NCBI GenBank assembly: GCA_022225965.2
Contig: JAKJXP020000028.1
Coordinates: forward strand, 186,001-250,000
Direction of reading: 5' to 3'
DNA: 64,000 bases
Source of the DNA: Diatrype stigma
Taxonomy: Eukaryota > Ascomycota > Sordariomycetes > Xylariales > Diatrypaceae
Under the pieces are notes generated by a model, which was not told the DNA's origin, searched no databases, and saw only the letters and a list, made by a program, of their open reading frames with translations. Below are positions 21,671-33,992 of the stretch, in pieces. The position numbers and the translations under genes were made by a program. The first letter of the stretch is position 1. Every line of letters starts with the position of its first letter.

Positions 21671-22893
21671 CTAACACCTGTTGTTGACTTCCCATTCCCG
21701 GGTGACAGTAACGGCATCTGCATTTTCAGGGTTCCCGCGGGGTCCATGCCCAACGTGAATGCTGGTGAGGGGGGCAATGTCATCCAAGCGAACGAACTCA
21801 CGACCCTCCGCATAATTCCCTTCCGTGTGAGCTTTGCAGTCTCGACTTCCCACAAAGTTGGATATTGTGGTAGCACTCCGTATACTCTTGGCCCACTCAA
21901 CGGGGTAGAGATCAACCATTCTATGCACAGCGGGCTTTACAGTTGGGAGACACGCGTTGATCACCCCGAGTGTCGGCTCTAGAATAGAATAAATGGCACC
22001 AGAAGTTGTGGAATACGTTAGATCAGCCAGGTCCCAATTCTGGAGCCACATAACTCGCAATAACGACATGACCCAGATGCTAAAACCTCAGTCAGCAATA
22101 TATACCAAAACTGAAGTATCGATGAACTTACACTATACCGAGGCTAAACATTGCAGCAAGGCCAAATCTTTTTCGTAGGGACAGGTGTAAGCCGAAGAGC
22201 ATAGGCATTGGCAATACGATCACGGTAGCATCGACCAGAAGGTTAGTGATGCCAGCAACAAGGTAAGCAATGTTCTCCCCATGACATATTCCCCCTGGGA
22301 TGCTTTTATCCCAGCCGTACTGCACTGGCTGGCACAGAACGAACCCCTCCAGGATCACACTGATAAGGTATGCTGTGGTAACCGCCATAGTTGCGTAACA
22401 AATGTAGGTGAATTTTTTATTGGGGAATAAGACCGTGTAAAGGGAGAGTATCGAAAACTTAATGCTAGTGTTCGCAGAAGCCCAAAGTAGTTGTCCCGGT
22501 AAGAAGAACTGGAAGATTGACGATGTTAGGGCTTGCAAACCAAGTGGATATGCTGTGATCGAACATACCTTCAAGAAACGAGAAAAAGCTGGAGGATCTG
22601 TTGCCAGGATGTCATCGACATGATAACCAAGACCGCCAACGAAGCAGGCTACTCAAGCTCATTAGTCACTTGTGATTAGTTACTCGTAGAATCTCGTTAT
22701 TCTTACCAGACACAAAATCGGAGACCATAGCAGCAGTGAATACCATGGCTACGATTGCGGCATAGTCATTAAACGCAAGAGGAACCTTCAAAATGTGCCT
22801 AGACCAAAGTCGAAGCCCGAGAAAGAGGAGGGAGAAGGTGGAAGTAACAATGCCAACCACCGTCACCTGAATTCCACCCAAGGACAGTAGCAT
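21671..22893 (-). CDS. SAT4/rhodopsin-domain integral membrane protein (PTH11-like receptor family)
   Basis: Four exons: 22707-22893, 22569-22648, 22132-22508 and 21671-22079, giving 350 aa. Introns are 52-60 nt with donors GTAAGA, GTATGT and GTAAGT. Seven hydrophobic segments can be placed from GIQVTVVGIVTSTFSLLFLG at the N-terminus to YSILEPTLGVINACLPTVKP near residue 250. The following features are the signature of the fungal rhodopsin-domain (SAT4) family: a GLGYHVDD loop, the LLWASANTSIKFSILSLY helix, a Cys-rich extracellular loop with LCQPVQYGWDK, the PMPMLFGLHLSLRKRFGLAA turn, and the TLGVINACLPTVKP end. Members are predicted plasma-membrane receptors or transporters of unknown ligand, and the family is expanded in Pezizomycotina. 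The C-terminal tail (about 100 residues) is hydrophilic and probably cytosolic. Confidence 0.88.
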
Positions 22894-23647
22894 TCTGACG
22901 AGCAGTAAGATGATTTAGAAGGCGTGGGGTCAAACAAAAGTGGTAGACACAGAACTCTCCGGGAATGAACTACGAAACCTGAAATCATCGAGCACAAGGT
23001 GACATGATTTGAAGGCTAGATATATCGCATTTTGACCTGTTAGTCACATGTTGTTCTGTATCTGACCTTCCAATAACTGTACCTAACAGCATATAGCATG
23101 ATTAGTTCGAGTCCTTCCCTGGGCGCCTAGTATGAAGTCCTATTTGCTACCAAGGAACAGCCTCAGCCTTGCTGCGTTTCCGAAGTACCAGTTTAGCTCC
23201 GGAGCATACATGATCCTCGTCTTCGTTTTCCAGTAATAAAATAAACCACACCCTTAGGCGTCCGTTTAAATGTTATCACCTGCATATGTGGCAAAGTGCA
23301 GCGTAGCATTTGTAACTAGTACACATCCCTGCCATCATATGGTCAACCAACTACATTCAGTGTTACTCCGCGTTGCAGTCCGAGTTTCACGGCGGCAAGA
23401 GGTGAAAGCGCCTACAAATGCACCGTATATCCGAGACTAACATTCGCTTGGCTTTGTGCCGCGAGGAAAGGGGGTCATAGCGAGCCTTGGAAACATGCTC
23501 CCCCAATTACACTCGTTCGGAATATAAGTAGTGCGCAAGCCCAAGCTACTAACCAGTCATAATTGGAAAATAACCCCTCTGCACATTAAGAACCACGCAA
23601 CTACTAGAAACCACTAGTACCACTACTTCTATTCTTTTCAAGACATT
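22894..23647. promoter_or_regulatory. divergent intergenic region between SAT4 protein and GMC oxidoreductase genes
   Basis: The 754 bp between two divergent start codons should hold both promoters. TATAAG at 23523-23528, 120 bp before the GMC start codon, is a candidate TATA element. No gene in between. Confidence 0.5.
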
Positions 23648-25586
23648 ATGACCTCAGGTTATGACTTTATTATCATCGGGGGAGGCACGGCTGGGCTTGT
23701 CATGGCGAACCGCCTGTCAGAAGATCCAAGCCAGCGGATCTTAGTGCTCGAAGCCGGGGCTGACTTGAGCGAAGACCCTCGAGTCAAGACGCCTGCGTTG
23801 TATATGTCTTTGATTGGGTCGCAAGCCGATTGGAACTTTCAAACTAAGCCACAGGTACGCTCGTTTCCTTCAATAATGGAATGGGAAATAGCTGACTTCT
23901 CTACAGCCAGAGCTGAATGGGAGGACGATCAATTTAAACCAAGGCAAGGGACTGGGGGGTTCGAGCGCCATTAACGCGCACGCCTTCGTCCCTCCGAGCA
24001 CGGGCACAATCGACGCCTGGGAAGCTCTTGGTAATGACGGGTGGAACTGGAGCACTCTCCAGCCGTACTTCGCGAGAGCCGTCACTTTCCCTGTTATCAA
24101 CGACCACGCTACAAGACAGGCTTTGGGGATAGACGGGTTGGATGTCCAAGGCGAAGTTCCGAGTCCCAAGGGACCCCTTCAGCTGTCCTTCGCTGGTGAT
24201 CCAGAGCATCCGATTCGCAAGGCTTGGGCAGAAACATTCAAACGGCAGGGCTACCTCGCAACCAAGGACCCGTTCCTCGGTATCTCTAGTGGTGCCTTCA
24301 GCTGTCTTGCCAGCATCCACCCGGGCAAGAAAGAGAGGAATGATGCAGCTTCGGCGTACTATCATCCTATAAAGGACAGGACCAACCTCGTAGTCCTCAC
24401 AAATGCCGTTGTTCAGAAGATCGTATTTGAGGCCAGCACGGCCGGTTCAGCTTCTATCAAAGCCACTGGGGTCCAGTATGTGCGCAACGATAAGACAGAA
24501 ACTGCTATTTGTAGTAAGGAGGTCATTCTCGCCGCCGGGGCCTTGCAATCCCCCAAGGTCCTGGAGCTGTCTGGCGTGGGCGATGCCGCCCTGCTAGCAG
24601 CGCATGGGATCAAGCCTGTGCTTGACCTCCCGGGTGTAGGAGAGAATCTCCAGGACCACCTGATCTGCGGCATAGGTTGCAAAACCGTCGATGGCATCGA
24701 GACCCTCGACCCCCTTGTGAGACAAGAGCCCGAAGCGCTGGGAAAGGCCATGCAGGACTACGCCACCAGCAAGACCGGCCTGCTGACGTCCATCGGGCTC
24801 CACACGTATGCGTATCTCCCCGTGCCCTCCGCAGCCGGCCAGGAAACCATTAAGCAGCTGCTCTCGCAACACCGTCCTCCCCCTCTCAACAGCAACAGCC
24901 CCAGCCCCGAGGAGGCGCGAGCACGGGCCTACTACGACATCGCCGAGCGGACGCTGCTGAGCCACCACGGCCATCTTGATGCCGAGCCCTCCGCAGCCTA
25001 CCTCTCCGTCCTCTGCCAGCAGGTCCTCCCCGCGGCCCCCGGCTCGCGCTCGCCCACCGGACCCATCCCCGGCAGCTTTCTGACGCTAGGCGTGATGCCG
25101 TCGCAGCCCCTGTCCCGCGGCAGCGTGCACATCGCCTCGGGCGACCCGGGCGCCGCGCCCGCCGTCGACCCGGCCTACCTGTCGCACCCGGTCGACGCCG
25201 AGCTGTTCGCGCAGCACCTGCAGCACCTGGAGGCCATCGCGACCGCCGCCCCGCTCCGCGACCTCCTGCGGCAGCCGCTGGTCCGGCGCGACCCGGCCTC
25301 CGGCGGCTGGGCGGGTACCGAGGCAAAGGCGGAGGCGGAGCAGTACGCGCGCGCCAGCGCCATCCCCATGTGGCACCTGGGCGGGACGTGCGCCATGCTG
25401 CCCCGGGACAGGGGCGGCGTCGTGAGCCCCGAGCTAAGGGTGTACGGCGCGGAGAACCTGCGCGTCGTCGACGCGAGCGCCGTGCCGCTGATCAGCACGG
25501 CGAACCTGCAGGCTACGGTCTATGCGCTCGCCGAGAGGGCCGCCGATCTGGTCAAGCGGCAGACGACGGCGCATGGGCTGCAGTAG
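23648..25586 (+). CDS. GMC-family FAD-dependent oxidoreductase (glucose-methanol-choline type)
   Basis: Two exons, 23648-23854 and 23907-25586, joined over a 52-nt intron (GTACGC..ACAG), giving 628 aa, typical for the family. The N-terminal FAD fold opens with YDFIIIGGGTAGLVMANRLS and LVLEAG. The second FAD segment GKGLGGSSAINAHAF lies just after the intron. The GMC_2 signature GALQSPKVLELSGVGD is in the middle. The C-terminal domain has MWHLGGTCAM (His559, proposed catalytic base) and, 43 residues later, STANLQATVYALAERAADL with Asn602 in the second catalytic position (His/Asn pair). No signal peptide is evident, so it is probably intracellular, unlike secreted aryl-alcohol or glucose oxidases. 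Likely substrates are alcohols; several fungal pathway enzymes belong here. The second exon becomes very GC-rich towards its 3' half. Confidence 0.92.
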
Positions 25587-27720
25587 TTGTGCATGTGGCT
25601 GGCTTGTCGGGTAGTGTAGTTACACATCTAGGTAGTTAGTTGCAGTGTCATTGCGTCTGTCCATAGCTTTTGGCTAGGCCAATATAAACAAGAAGTGGTT
25701 CAGAATCTTGGAACAGCGAAATTACTTCACTACGACACGCTCTGAGTTCGAATGGTGTTCGAAATCAAGTCGGCCGAAAACCTCCCGGAAACCTCTCCGG
25801 TCGAAATCCACCGCGCTCCCCCAGCCAGGTAGGCTAGGCTGACCACTTTATTCCGCGCGGCGACGAGTCGGAGTTGTCGAACGTATCCTCGGTTGGCCGT
25901 CTCCGCTGCTGGCTTGTCTTAGCGAGTCGGTGGCGGTGGTGCTCCGGATCTTGTGCTCGGCCAGGCCAATTGTACCGCTCGTATGCCAACGTGAGCGATA
26001 AGGATAACGTTAACGACATCCTATAGTATGAGCTCTATAGTATACCCAGGTACACATATCCCAATGCCATCCCACTTCCATAACCCCATAGCCCCATAAA
26101 GCCCTAATAACTATGCCTTATGCCTTATGCCTTATGCCTTACATAGGTAGTATACATACTATGTCACTTGCCTATACTATGTACATAATGGACTACGTAA
26201 GAGACAAAGTTTCCATGAATATCTGTGGGCATAACTGATCCAGCTTCGTGTTGCTAAATTTACCTACAGTAAAACCTCGCCATAGCGATATTGAAAAAAC
26301 ACAGATCTGGTATCGTTAAATCAAGATATCGTTATGAAATAGTGGGTATTTCTTTTGATTATACCTAAATAGGACAAGATTTCTTTATATCCCGCATATA
26401 CTTAGCCCAAATGTGGCTAATATTTTGATTAGATATGTTCATAGTGTACCCTAATATAACGATATTAGTGGGCGATCTGACAGATATCGTATCGTTTACC
26501 CGAATAGTGAGAGATATCGTTATATATATGGGAAAACAAAGGAAACACGGGGTTCATATCGTTATATCAAGATATCGTTATGGGATCGATCGCAATGGCG
26601 AGGTTTTACTGTACTGCAAAACACATGTAGCCAATGCCAAGGTAAATAAATACCTAACCCAAGTGATTTGACTTCCATGTTTGCTTGTCCACCCGAAGCT
26701 CTCCCAGTGCACACGTACATACGTAGTTGGAGGCCTGTTTTATTCCTGTTCTATTCCATGCTGTTCTATACCAGCTGTATGACCGAAGCACATCGACACA
26801 TCGACACATCGATCGGTCTGGCTTGACGATCACGTGTAGTATGCACAGAGCTCAACCCCCGCGATAGCACCCACCTTGTTCTTCGATTGAGGCATGTGGG
26901 GATATACCAGGAACCGCCTGGGTATAAGGTGCGTATAAGGTGCCAGAAGGGTTGCATACTGGCAGCCCTCACCGTCTCTCCCTATGTGATCCGGGAGAAT
27001 CTCACCGTAGCCCACCGATGCCCTAGCTCGTATCTGTCTCTACCGATGGGCAACGAGCTGGGCACGAGCTGGGCTCGGGATGGGCTCGGGATGGGCTGCG
27101 CTGCATCGAGCCCGCGTCTGCAGCTATGCTGCAGTAGGGTTGTGTTGTCGAGGTGCCATTGAATCGGAGACCGGCGAAAGAGATATTGCGCCCATCCCTG
27201 CAAGGCCATGCTTGCGGGTGCCCAGGTGTTTACCAGGGTGTTCTGGGTGTTTACCAATAAACACGAGGTGCGAGAAACCTCGGGACCCGCTGAAGCTCCG
27301 CAGGGGCCCCTTAATGCCCCTAGCAACGCCCGTCGCGGTGTCGTGCAGCGCGGCAGTATTGCAGTATGTATGTAGGTATCGCCCCCCAAAAGACTGATAC
27401 AATCACAATCCCAGTCTATCTGTCTGTCTGTCCAGTGTTGTACGAAGTCCAGGCAGACGCAGACCAGCAGCCAGCCAGCAGTCGGGAGTCCAGCAATCCG
27501 TGCGTTCCCGCGAGCAATCGAGCAATGCAGGAAGCTGTGTATGTATGTATGAATGTATGTACGCAGACACCCCAGCACCCATTACAATTACAATACCCCA
27601 ACACCCCGGCACCCACAGCACCCCCAGCGCCCCCAGATAGGTAGGCTGTTATTAGTAGGCTGGCTGGGCTGGCAGCTGGGCCGCGGCCATCGAGATAAGA
27701 CAAGACTCCCCTCCGTGCCC
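25587..27720. other. repeat-rich intergenic region
   Basis: Contains the second copy of a short dispersed repeat (about 25992-26080), a 7-bp tandem repeat around 26113-26141, a 345-bp MITE (26267-26611) and then sequence of no evident coding value up to the left LTR of the gypsy element. Confidence 0.5.
26267..26611. mobile_element. 345-bp MITE with pogo-like terminal inverted repeats
   Basis: The ends are inverted repeats: CAGTAAAACCTCGCCAT is identical over 17 bp at both ends, then one mismatch, then GCGAT again shared. TA flanks both sides (26265-26266 and 26612-26613), the target duplication of Tc1/mariner/pogo elements. CAGTA(A/G)AACCTCGC ends are known from fungal pogo/Fot1 relatives. 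The interior has several copies of an ATATCGTTAT motif in both orientations and no transposase, so it would depend on an enzyme supplied elsewhere. Confidence 0.8.
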
Positions 27721-27907
27721 TGTGGATCCGGGCATTCCCCATAATGCCAAGAATCGGAAAATCGGAGTATAAAATTCTAGCAACTTAAAGCGCATAACTG
27801 TAATTAGCTTTAATTCAATAACCAGTCCGAATCTTTAATATAATCCTAAATAAATTATTAATAGCAATAATTCCCTAGGAATTCGAAAAACCGGACGCAA
27901 AAGTACA
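27721..27907 (+). repeat. left LTR of gypsy element
   Basis: 187 bp, same length as the right LTR with no indels. It differs at about 20 positions, all transitions. The outermost 15 bases keep G and C that are mutated in the right copy. Confidence 0.88.
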
Positions 27908-30900
27908 AATAATTATTTTTATAAGCTAACGCTAATAATGCAAAATTTACCTTATTTTTTTACGAATTCTTTTTAATAACCGACGATGGCAAAAAGTAAC
28001 GCCAATGCAAAAAAACAGCCCAAAGGCGTTCCGGCCTAAAGCGGTATCTTTGCCAAATCCCTTACGAATACGAAGGCCGCCTAAAAAGACGGCATATTAT
28101 ACGAATTTCTCGACAAAAAGTTCGAAAATATCGAATAAAAAAACATTTCGATAAAAAATAATTTAAATTATTTAATAAATAAAGTTACGAAAATAATCGC
28201 GTATTTCGATATTAAGCCTAAAAGCAAAAAAGTCGAAACGCCGAATTAATAATTTCGTTAAAAAAATAAATGGATTTAATAATAATAATAACCCATATTT
28301 AATATTAAAAAAACGGCTATTGCCGGTAACGTAAAATCGCTAATTAATCTTTACGAACCGGCCGAATTCGATTAAAACCAATATATGCCGTATATTTGGC
28401 GTTTATTTTATTATAACGAATAACGAATAAAAGGGAAAATTAATATAATATACGTATTACTTATTACAAACTACGTTTAAATTTCGTAATAAAAACGAAT
28501 AAAAAAGGTATGACTCCCGGTTATATTTCCGGACGACGCTACGGAAATGGCCCATATAAAGGCGAAAAATAAAGTAACGATATTTCCAAATCTTCGCCTG
28601 GTTTAGGCCGACGGTTAGGTCCTAAAAAAGCTAAAGGAAATCCAAAAACGCCTTTTAGTAGCACTGGTTTTATATAATCTTTAGGCATACCGAATTACGG
28701 GCAAATTTATCGGCGATTTCTAATAAATAAAAATATATATTCGTAATAATAAGCCTAATTAAGTAACGTTCGTAAAATATATCCTTTAAATTTTAAACGA
28801 CCATAATGCCTTTTCGAAAGCGTTAATTCATTTCATAACGTTACTTTCGTATTAAAATAAAAATATAATAAATTTCGTAAAGCGTATTCGTAAAGCCTTT
28901 TATAAAATGCCGAAAAATATTTGCAATAATTATTCGACAAAGGAAATCCTTATTAATACGTTACGCAATAACCTGCTTAACGTATAGCTAATTTTTAACG
29001 ACCGATTCGAAAACTTTAATAACGCATAAAAAATCGAAATAATTATTTAATAAGCCGAATTAATTATCCGTTAAACGATTAAAAAAAAATTTACGGCATT
29101 CCTTCGGTTACCGTTTAACTTTAAGAAAAAATAACGCTATTTTATAATTTAACCGTTATAAAGGCTACATAAATTAAATCCGGTATAACCCAATTAAAAC
29201 CCCCGGATGCAACAATTACCGTATTCCAAGCCGCGAGGTTCGGAAAAATTGCCGATTTTCGCAACGAAAGCCGTAACGTTTACGCCATAATCGAATAAGG
29301 CTTCGCCGCAAAAGCCGAAAACAATAAATGTTTTAATTATAATAAATAAAACCATTAAATTAAGAATTACAAAATAAAGGCGAAATTCCCGAAAAATATA
29401 TAATACGCAAATATAAGCAAAAAGATTACCTTTAAAGAAACCTTATATTAAAACGCCATTAATAACAAATTCCGATTAGTCTTTAATAAGTTCAAAAAAA
29501 AACAAACGGCTCCGCATACATTTCGCCGGCGCCGAAAGTAATAGCGAAAACGATTCCGAAAAAAATCCCGCCGAATAGCTATAAAATAACGAAAGGTTTA
29601 ATCGTAATTTTAACGAATTTCTTAAGCAATTCGAAAATAACGAATAAAAATGCCGCGTTTATTTAATAAAAATAAACGCCGGTAATAAATTATTCCTTAA
29701 TAAAAATAAACCTTTACGAAAAGGATACGGTAAAAATTATAACCTTTTTTTTTATGGAAACAATTAACGGAAATAAATTTATAATTTTCTTAAATTACGG
29801 ATATACCTTTTATTATATTTCCGAATCGATAATAGTTATATTAAAAACGTATAATTTTTTGAAACCGTTAATAATGCAAGAAATTAAAGGTACAGAACCG
29901 AAGATTTCGCGTAACGTAATAATTATCGCCCGGTTTTTAATATCCGGTAATAATATTATTCCGTTTCGAATATTAACGGAAATTATTTCCGATAACATCT
30001 TTTTTAATAACTTAATCCTTAAAAAAAATTTATTTCATAAGCTGGATATATATTATAAAAAAAAGGAAAAAAACGAAATAATTATCTTAACTGAAATTAC
30101 CGAAAGGCCCGTAATTCATTTAATCGCTTTATTACGTACCCTTTACGTTTTCGAAACGGCTTACGTAATAACCGAGTCCAACTTAATAACTTAATATAAA
30201 CTTATTTTAATAAATAATAAGGCTATTAATAAATATTTTTTATAATACGTTTATAATTTTCCAAAACTATTTAGATTCGTTTCGAAAAAGGTTATTACAA
30301 ATATACGTATCCGTTATTATATCGATATTAAAAATAACAAATCCATTAAATTTCCTTTACGTCGATATAGCCCTATTTAATTTCGGGCATTCCGTAAATT
30401 CGTTAAGAAATATCTGGAAATAATTATACGTATTAATACGGGCTTATAAGGTTCGTTTATGTTATTTATATTTAAAAAGGCACCGAATTAAATAACGAAG
30501 CCTAATAAATTCGATAAAAACGTAATATAACGATTTTATTATAATTATCGGAAACTTAATAAGATTTAACGGAAAAACGTTTATTTATTTCTTAACGCGA
30601 TAAATAAAATTTAACGAACGGCTAAATATCGTTAATATTGCTTTATCGATTTTAAAAATGGCTTTTAGCAAATTAAGATTTACGAACCAAATATCGAAAA
30701 AACCGCTTTCGTAATTCCATTTAGCATTTACGAATAATTAATAATGCCTTTCGGGCTTTGCAACGTTCCGGTAATTTTTTAGGCATTAATGGAAAAAATC
30801 CTCGAATTATTTCGCGAATTTATTTCGAACATATTAAATAATATAACCGTATAAACTAATATATCCAAACAGCTTTACGAATATATATTCGCTTTATTTA

Positions 30901-33074
30901 AAAGGCTTTTCAATTACGAAATAATCGTAAATCTAACGAAATCCTTAATGTTCGTTAAAAAAGGGATTTTTTTAAGCTTTGTAATTTCCGAAAAAAAAAT
31001 CGAAGCCGATCTGGCTAAAGTCGCGGCCATTCGGAATAAGCCTAAGCCGGTAATAATAACCGAAATTCGAACGTTTATAAATGCCGCCGGTTATTTGCGG
31101 TATTTAATTAATAGGTATTCGGAAATTGCTGAATCATTTATAACCTTTATAAGCGGCCCAAAAAACGAACGTATCGAATTATTTCCCAAAGCCATAATAA
31201 GTTAAAAGGTAATTCGCGAAATAATTATAATAACGTCCGTAATTCGGAAGTTCGATTAGCGCCGCCCGATTATTTTCGAAATAAACGCTTTATAATAATT
31301 CGTTGGCGCAGCGTTATTATAATCCTATATAAAAATAATAAGCGCCTTTATTTTATATCCAGTTGTTTATTTCTTAAAAAAGCTTATAAAGACCTAATTA
31401 TAATATTTTATTTAAAAAAAGGAACTTTTCGGTATTATGTTAATACTTTAGCATTAACGGCATTAAATTAAAGGCGGCGATATAATAATAATTATTAATT
31501 ACGAATCGTTAAAAATAATTAATACAAAGGCCAAATAGCCGGTCCGTATATTGCGCTTTTTCGATGCCATTAAGCATTTCGGAATTCGTATCGTATATCG
31601 TTCGGATTGAACGAACGTTTTTGCCGATTACCTTTCGAGGCCCCAAAAAGCCGTAATAATAATAACCGAAAAAACCGAATCGATTCGTTATACCGATTAA
31701 TTAAACCGATTAAACTTTTAAGCCATTTTCGAAACCTTTTTATATAATACCCCTTTATCTTTAGCCATATAACGAAAATAAATTAATAAGCACTTTATTA
31801 TATATTAAAACAAGTTATATAAAATAATTAAATACGAAAAAATATCCAATAACCCTTTATATGCAAAAGGTACCGTTACGAAAGCGCAAACTTTATAAAA
31901 AGTCCTCGAATACGATAAATTCTTAATATAATTAAAACGGATTTATTACGATTAAGGCCATTTAACCGTTAAAATAATGCTTCGCAATGCGTAAAAGTAA
32001 TTTTAGCATTTGGAAATTGTTTTCGTTACGTAATAAATAATCGTTAAATGTCCGGCTTATTAATTAATAAAAAAACCGAATCCCTTATTATTAGATTTAC
32101 AGCCCGTATAACCCCCGGCATTTCTAATTAAATAAGCAATCGATTACATATTAATAAGTTCGTTTACGATTTTTGTAATTATTAAATACGTTACGAAATA
32201 AATAAAAGTTAACATTATTCCTTCCGTTTAATTCGGAAACATAATCCTTATATTCTTTCGTATCGGACGTATTTACGGTATTCCTAAAAAATAAATCAAT
32301 AACAACGCCGGCGTCTTTAAAAATAAAGCCGTAAATGCTTAAAACAAAAAATAAGGCTTTATCGTAAAAACTATTATACCAAGGCGCTTAAAAAATAACG
32401 GAAAAATAAAAAAGGTCAATAAGGATTTAAAGAAAATTATGTTATACAAATATTAAGCAAATTCTACGGCCCGCTTGTTGCCCGAATTATTATAACGAAC
32501 GGTAATTATTTATAACCGCACTTTTAAACCGAACGGCTATAATTTATACTTCTTATTATTCGATATAATCCCTTTTTAAAAATAAATCCCATCGGAATTT
32601 TATAAATACTCTCGCGAATCGACGGAAAAAAAAAAGCTCCAAAATAACAAGTTATTGGTAGCAAATCACGAAATACCGTTCGTAAAGGCCCGCTTTAACA
32701 ATATAAAGGCGTCCCATAATAAGATATAAACGTATTTTTAAAAAAAAAAGGCTTATTAAAACGTACGTTCCGGATAATTGGGTCTTCCGTATTTGCTAAC
32801 GCCAAAAAAAGCACGAGCCTTATTACGACGGGCCTTAAAACGTAATTAACTGTTATTTCGGTAATACGTATTATTTATAAAGCCCCGGAAAAATTCAATT
32901 ATAAAACAAATATAACGAAACGAACCTATTTCCGGCCTTTATAAAAAACGGGCATTTCGTATGTAACATATAATATGCAAATAAATAACTTTTAAAACAA
33001 AATCGTCGGCGCTTAATAAAAAGGGAAATTAACGATAATAATTAGGAACGATTATAATAAAAAAGGAAGATAAT

Positions 33075-33261
33075 TATAAATCCGAATATTCCCCATAATG
33101 CCAAGAATCGGAAAATCGGAATATAAAATTCTAACAGCTTAAAGCGCATAACTGTAATTAGCTTTAATTCAATAACCAATCCGGACCTTTAATATAATCC
33201 TAAGTAAATTGCTAATAGCAGTAATTCCCTAGGGATTCGAAGGACCGGGCGCAAAAGCACA
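33075..33261 (+). repeat. right LTR of gypsy element
   Basis: 187 bp, ending CGCAAAAGCACA. Its last about 80 bases keep G and C at positions that are A or T in the left copy. Confidence 0.88.
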
Positions 33262-33992
33262 GCCCTACCCTACCCCCCTCCCCCCAGACTACCTAAACAT
33301 GCTATCCTACATACGTACATAAGTAGGTAGGCACAAAGCACCTAATCACTCAGGTACCTACTGTATGTAGGCAGCTAGGTAAGCACGAAGCCAATTGGAA
33401 GGGGCAAAGCTGACTGACATTGGCTGGCGTTGGTGTCGCCTGAGTGTCCCAAGTCCCAAGTCCCAAGTCCCAAGTCCCCCAAGTCCCAAGTCTAACCCAG
33501 TCCAACCCTGCCGGCCAGCCAACCTTGCCAACCTCGCGAACCCCCCGATTTCCTCCATATCATTTTCCCAACCACCTCTTTCCAAGAGTCAACCCTAACC
33601 TGCCGGGACAGACACCGCATTATATCGAATATCACTCTCTAATGCACCGCAGGAGTGACTCTGTCGCAATTGTAAGCTCCATCTATTCTGCCCATTCCTG
33701 GTCTCCTGTTTTCACTCTCGAGCTCCATGATCAGCGTGCGACGGCCTAAGGGATTATAATAAGAATAATACTCCACCGAACCCTCGTCCTCGCCCTCGCC
33801 AGCCCGGAGAGGTAAACAAAACAATTGGCTGAGCCAATATTCCCTCCCACCTTTTTGCAACAACCACCGGCCGCAATGCAGTCCGTTTCCGTTGCGAGTT
33901 GCGAGCACTAACTTACAATATCTTATCAGTAGGAACAGTTCATTTTGGTTTGCGCTCATTGAGATTGCTATCGCTTGTACCGCTCCCCGAAA
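33262..33992. other. intergenic, flank and promoter of the Mpv17-family gene
   Basis: Normal base composition resumes abruptly after the LTR. Includes a CCCAAGT tandem repeat and CT-rich leader-like sequence. No gene seen. Confidence 0.5.
33448..33491. repeat. CCCAAGT heptamer tandem repeat
   Basis: About six copies of CCCAAGT with one two-base insertion. Confidence 0.85.

Larger units (their letters stand above)
27721..33261 (+). mobile_element. RIP-inactivated Ty3/gypsy LTR retrotransposon (5541 bp, complete with both LTRs)
   Basis: Two 187-bp LTRs bound the element, beginning TG (TA in the right copy) and ending CA, with GCCC directly duplicated outside (27717-27720 and 33262-33265). Between them the plus strand carries remnants in gypsy order. 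They are a gag-like region with a damaged CCHC knuckle near 29330; a possible protease region near 29760-30180; reverse transcriptase with MPFGLCNV at 30744-30767; an RT/RNase H link resembling KIEADLAKVAAIRNKPKP near 30990-31060; and an integrase zinc region GHLTV..KCPA near 31960-32065. Stop codons are everywhere. The RT Asp-Asp pair reads Asn-Asn (ILNNI, near 30831). Composition is extremely AT- and TpA-rich while CpG persists, fitting RIP acting on CpA. It cannot encode working proteins. Confidence 0.9.

Noticed and set aside
26435..26671. Open frame of 78 codons
   Set aside because: It falls largely within the 345-bp MITE and reads through its repeated ATATCGTTAT motifs and terminal repeat.
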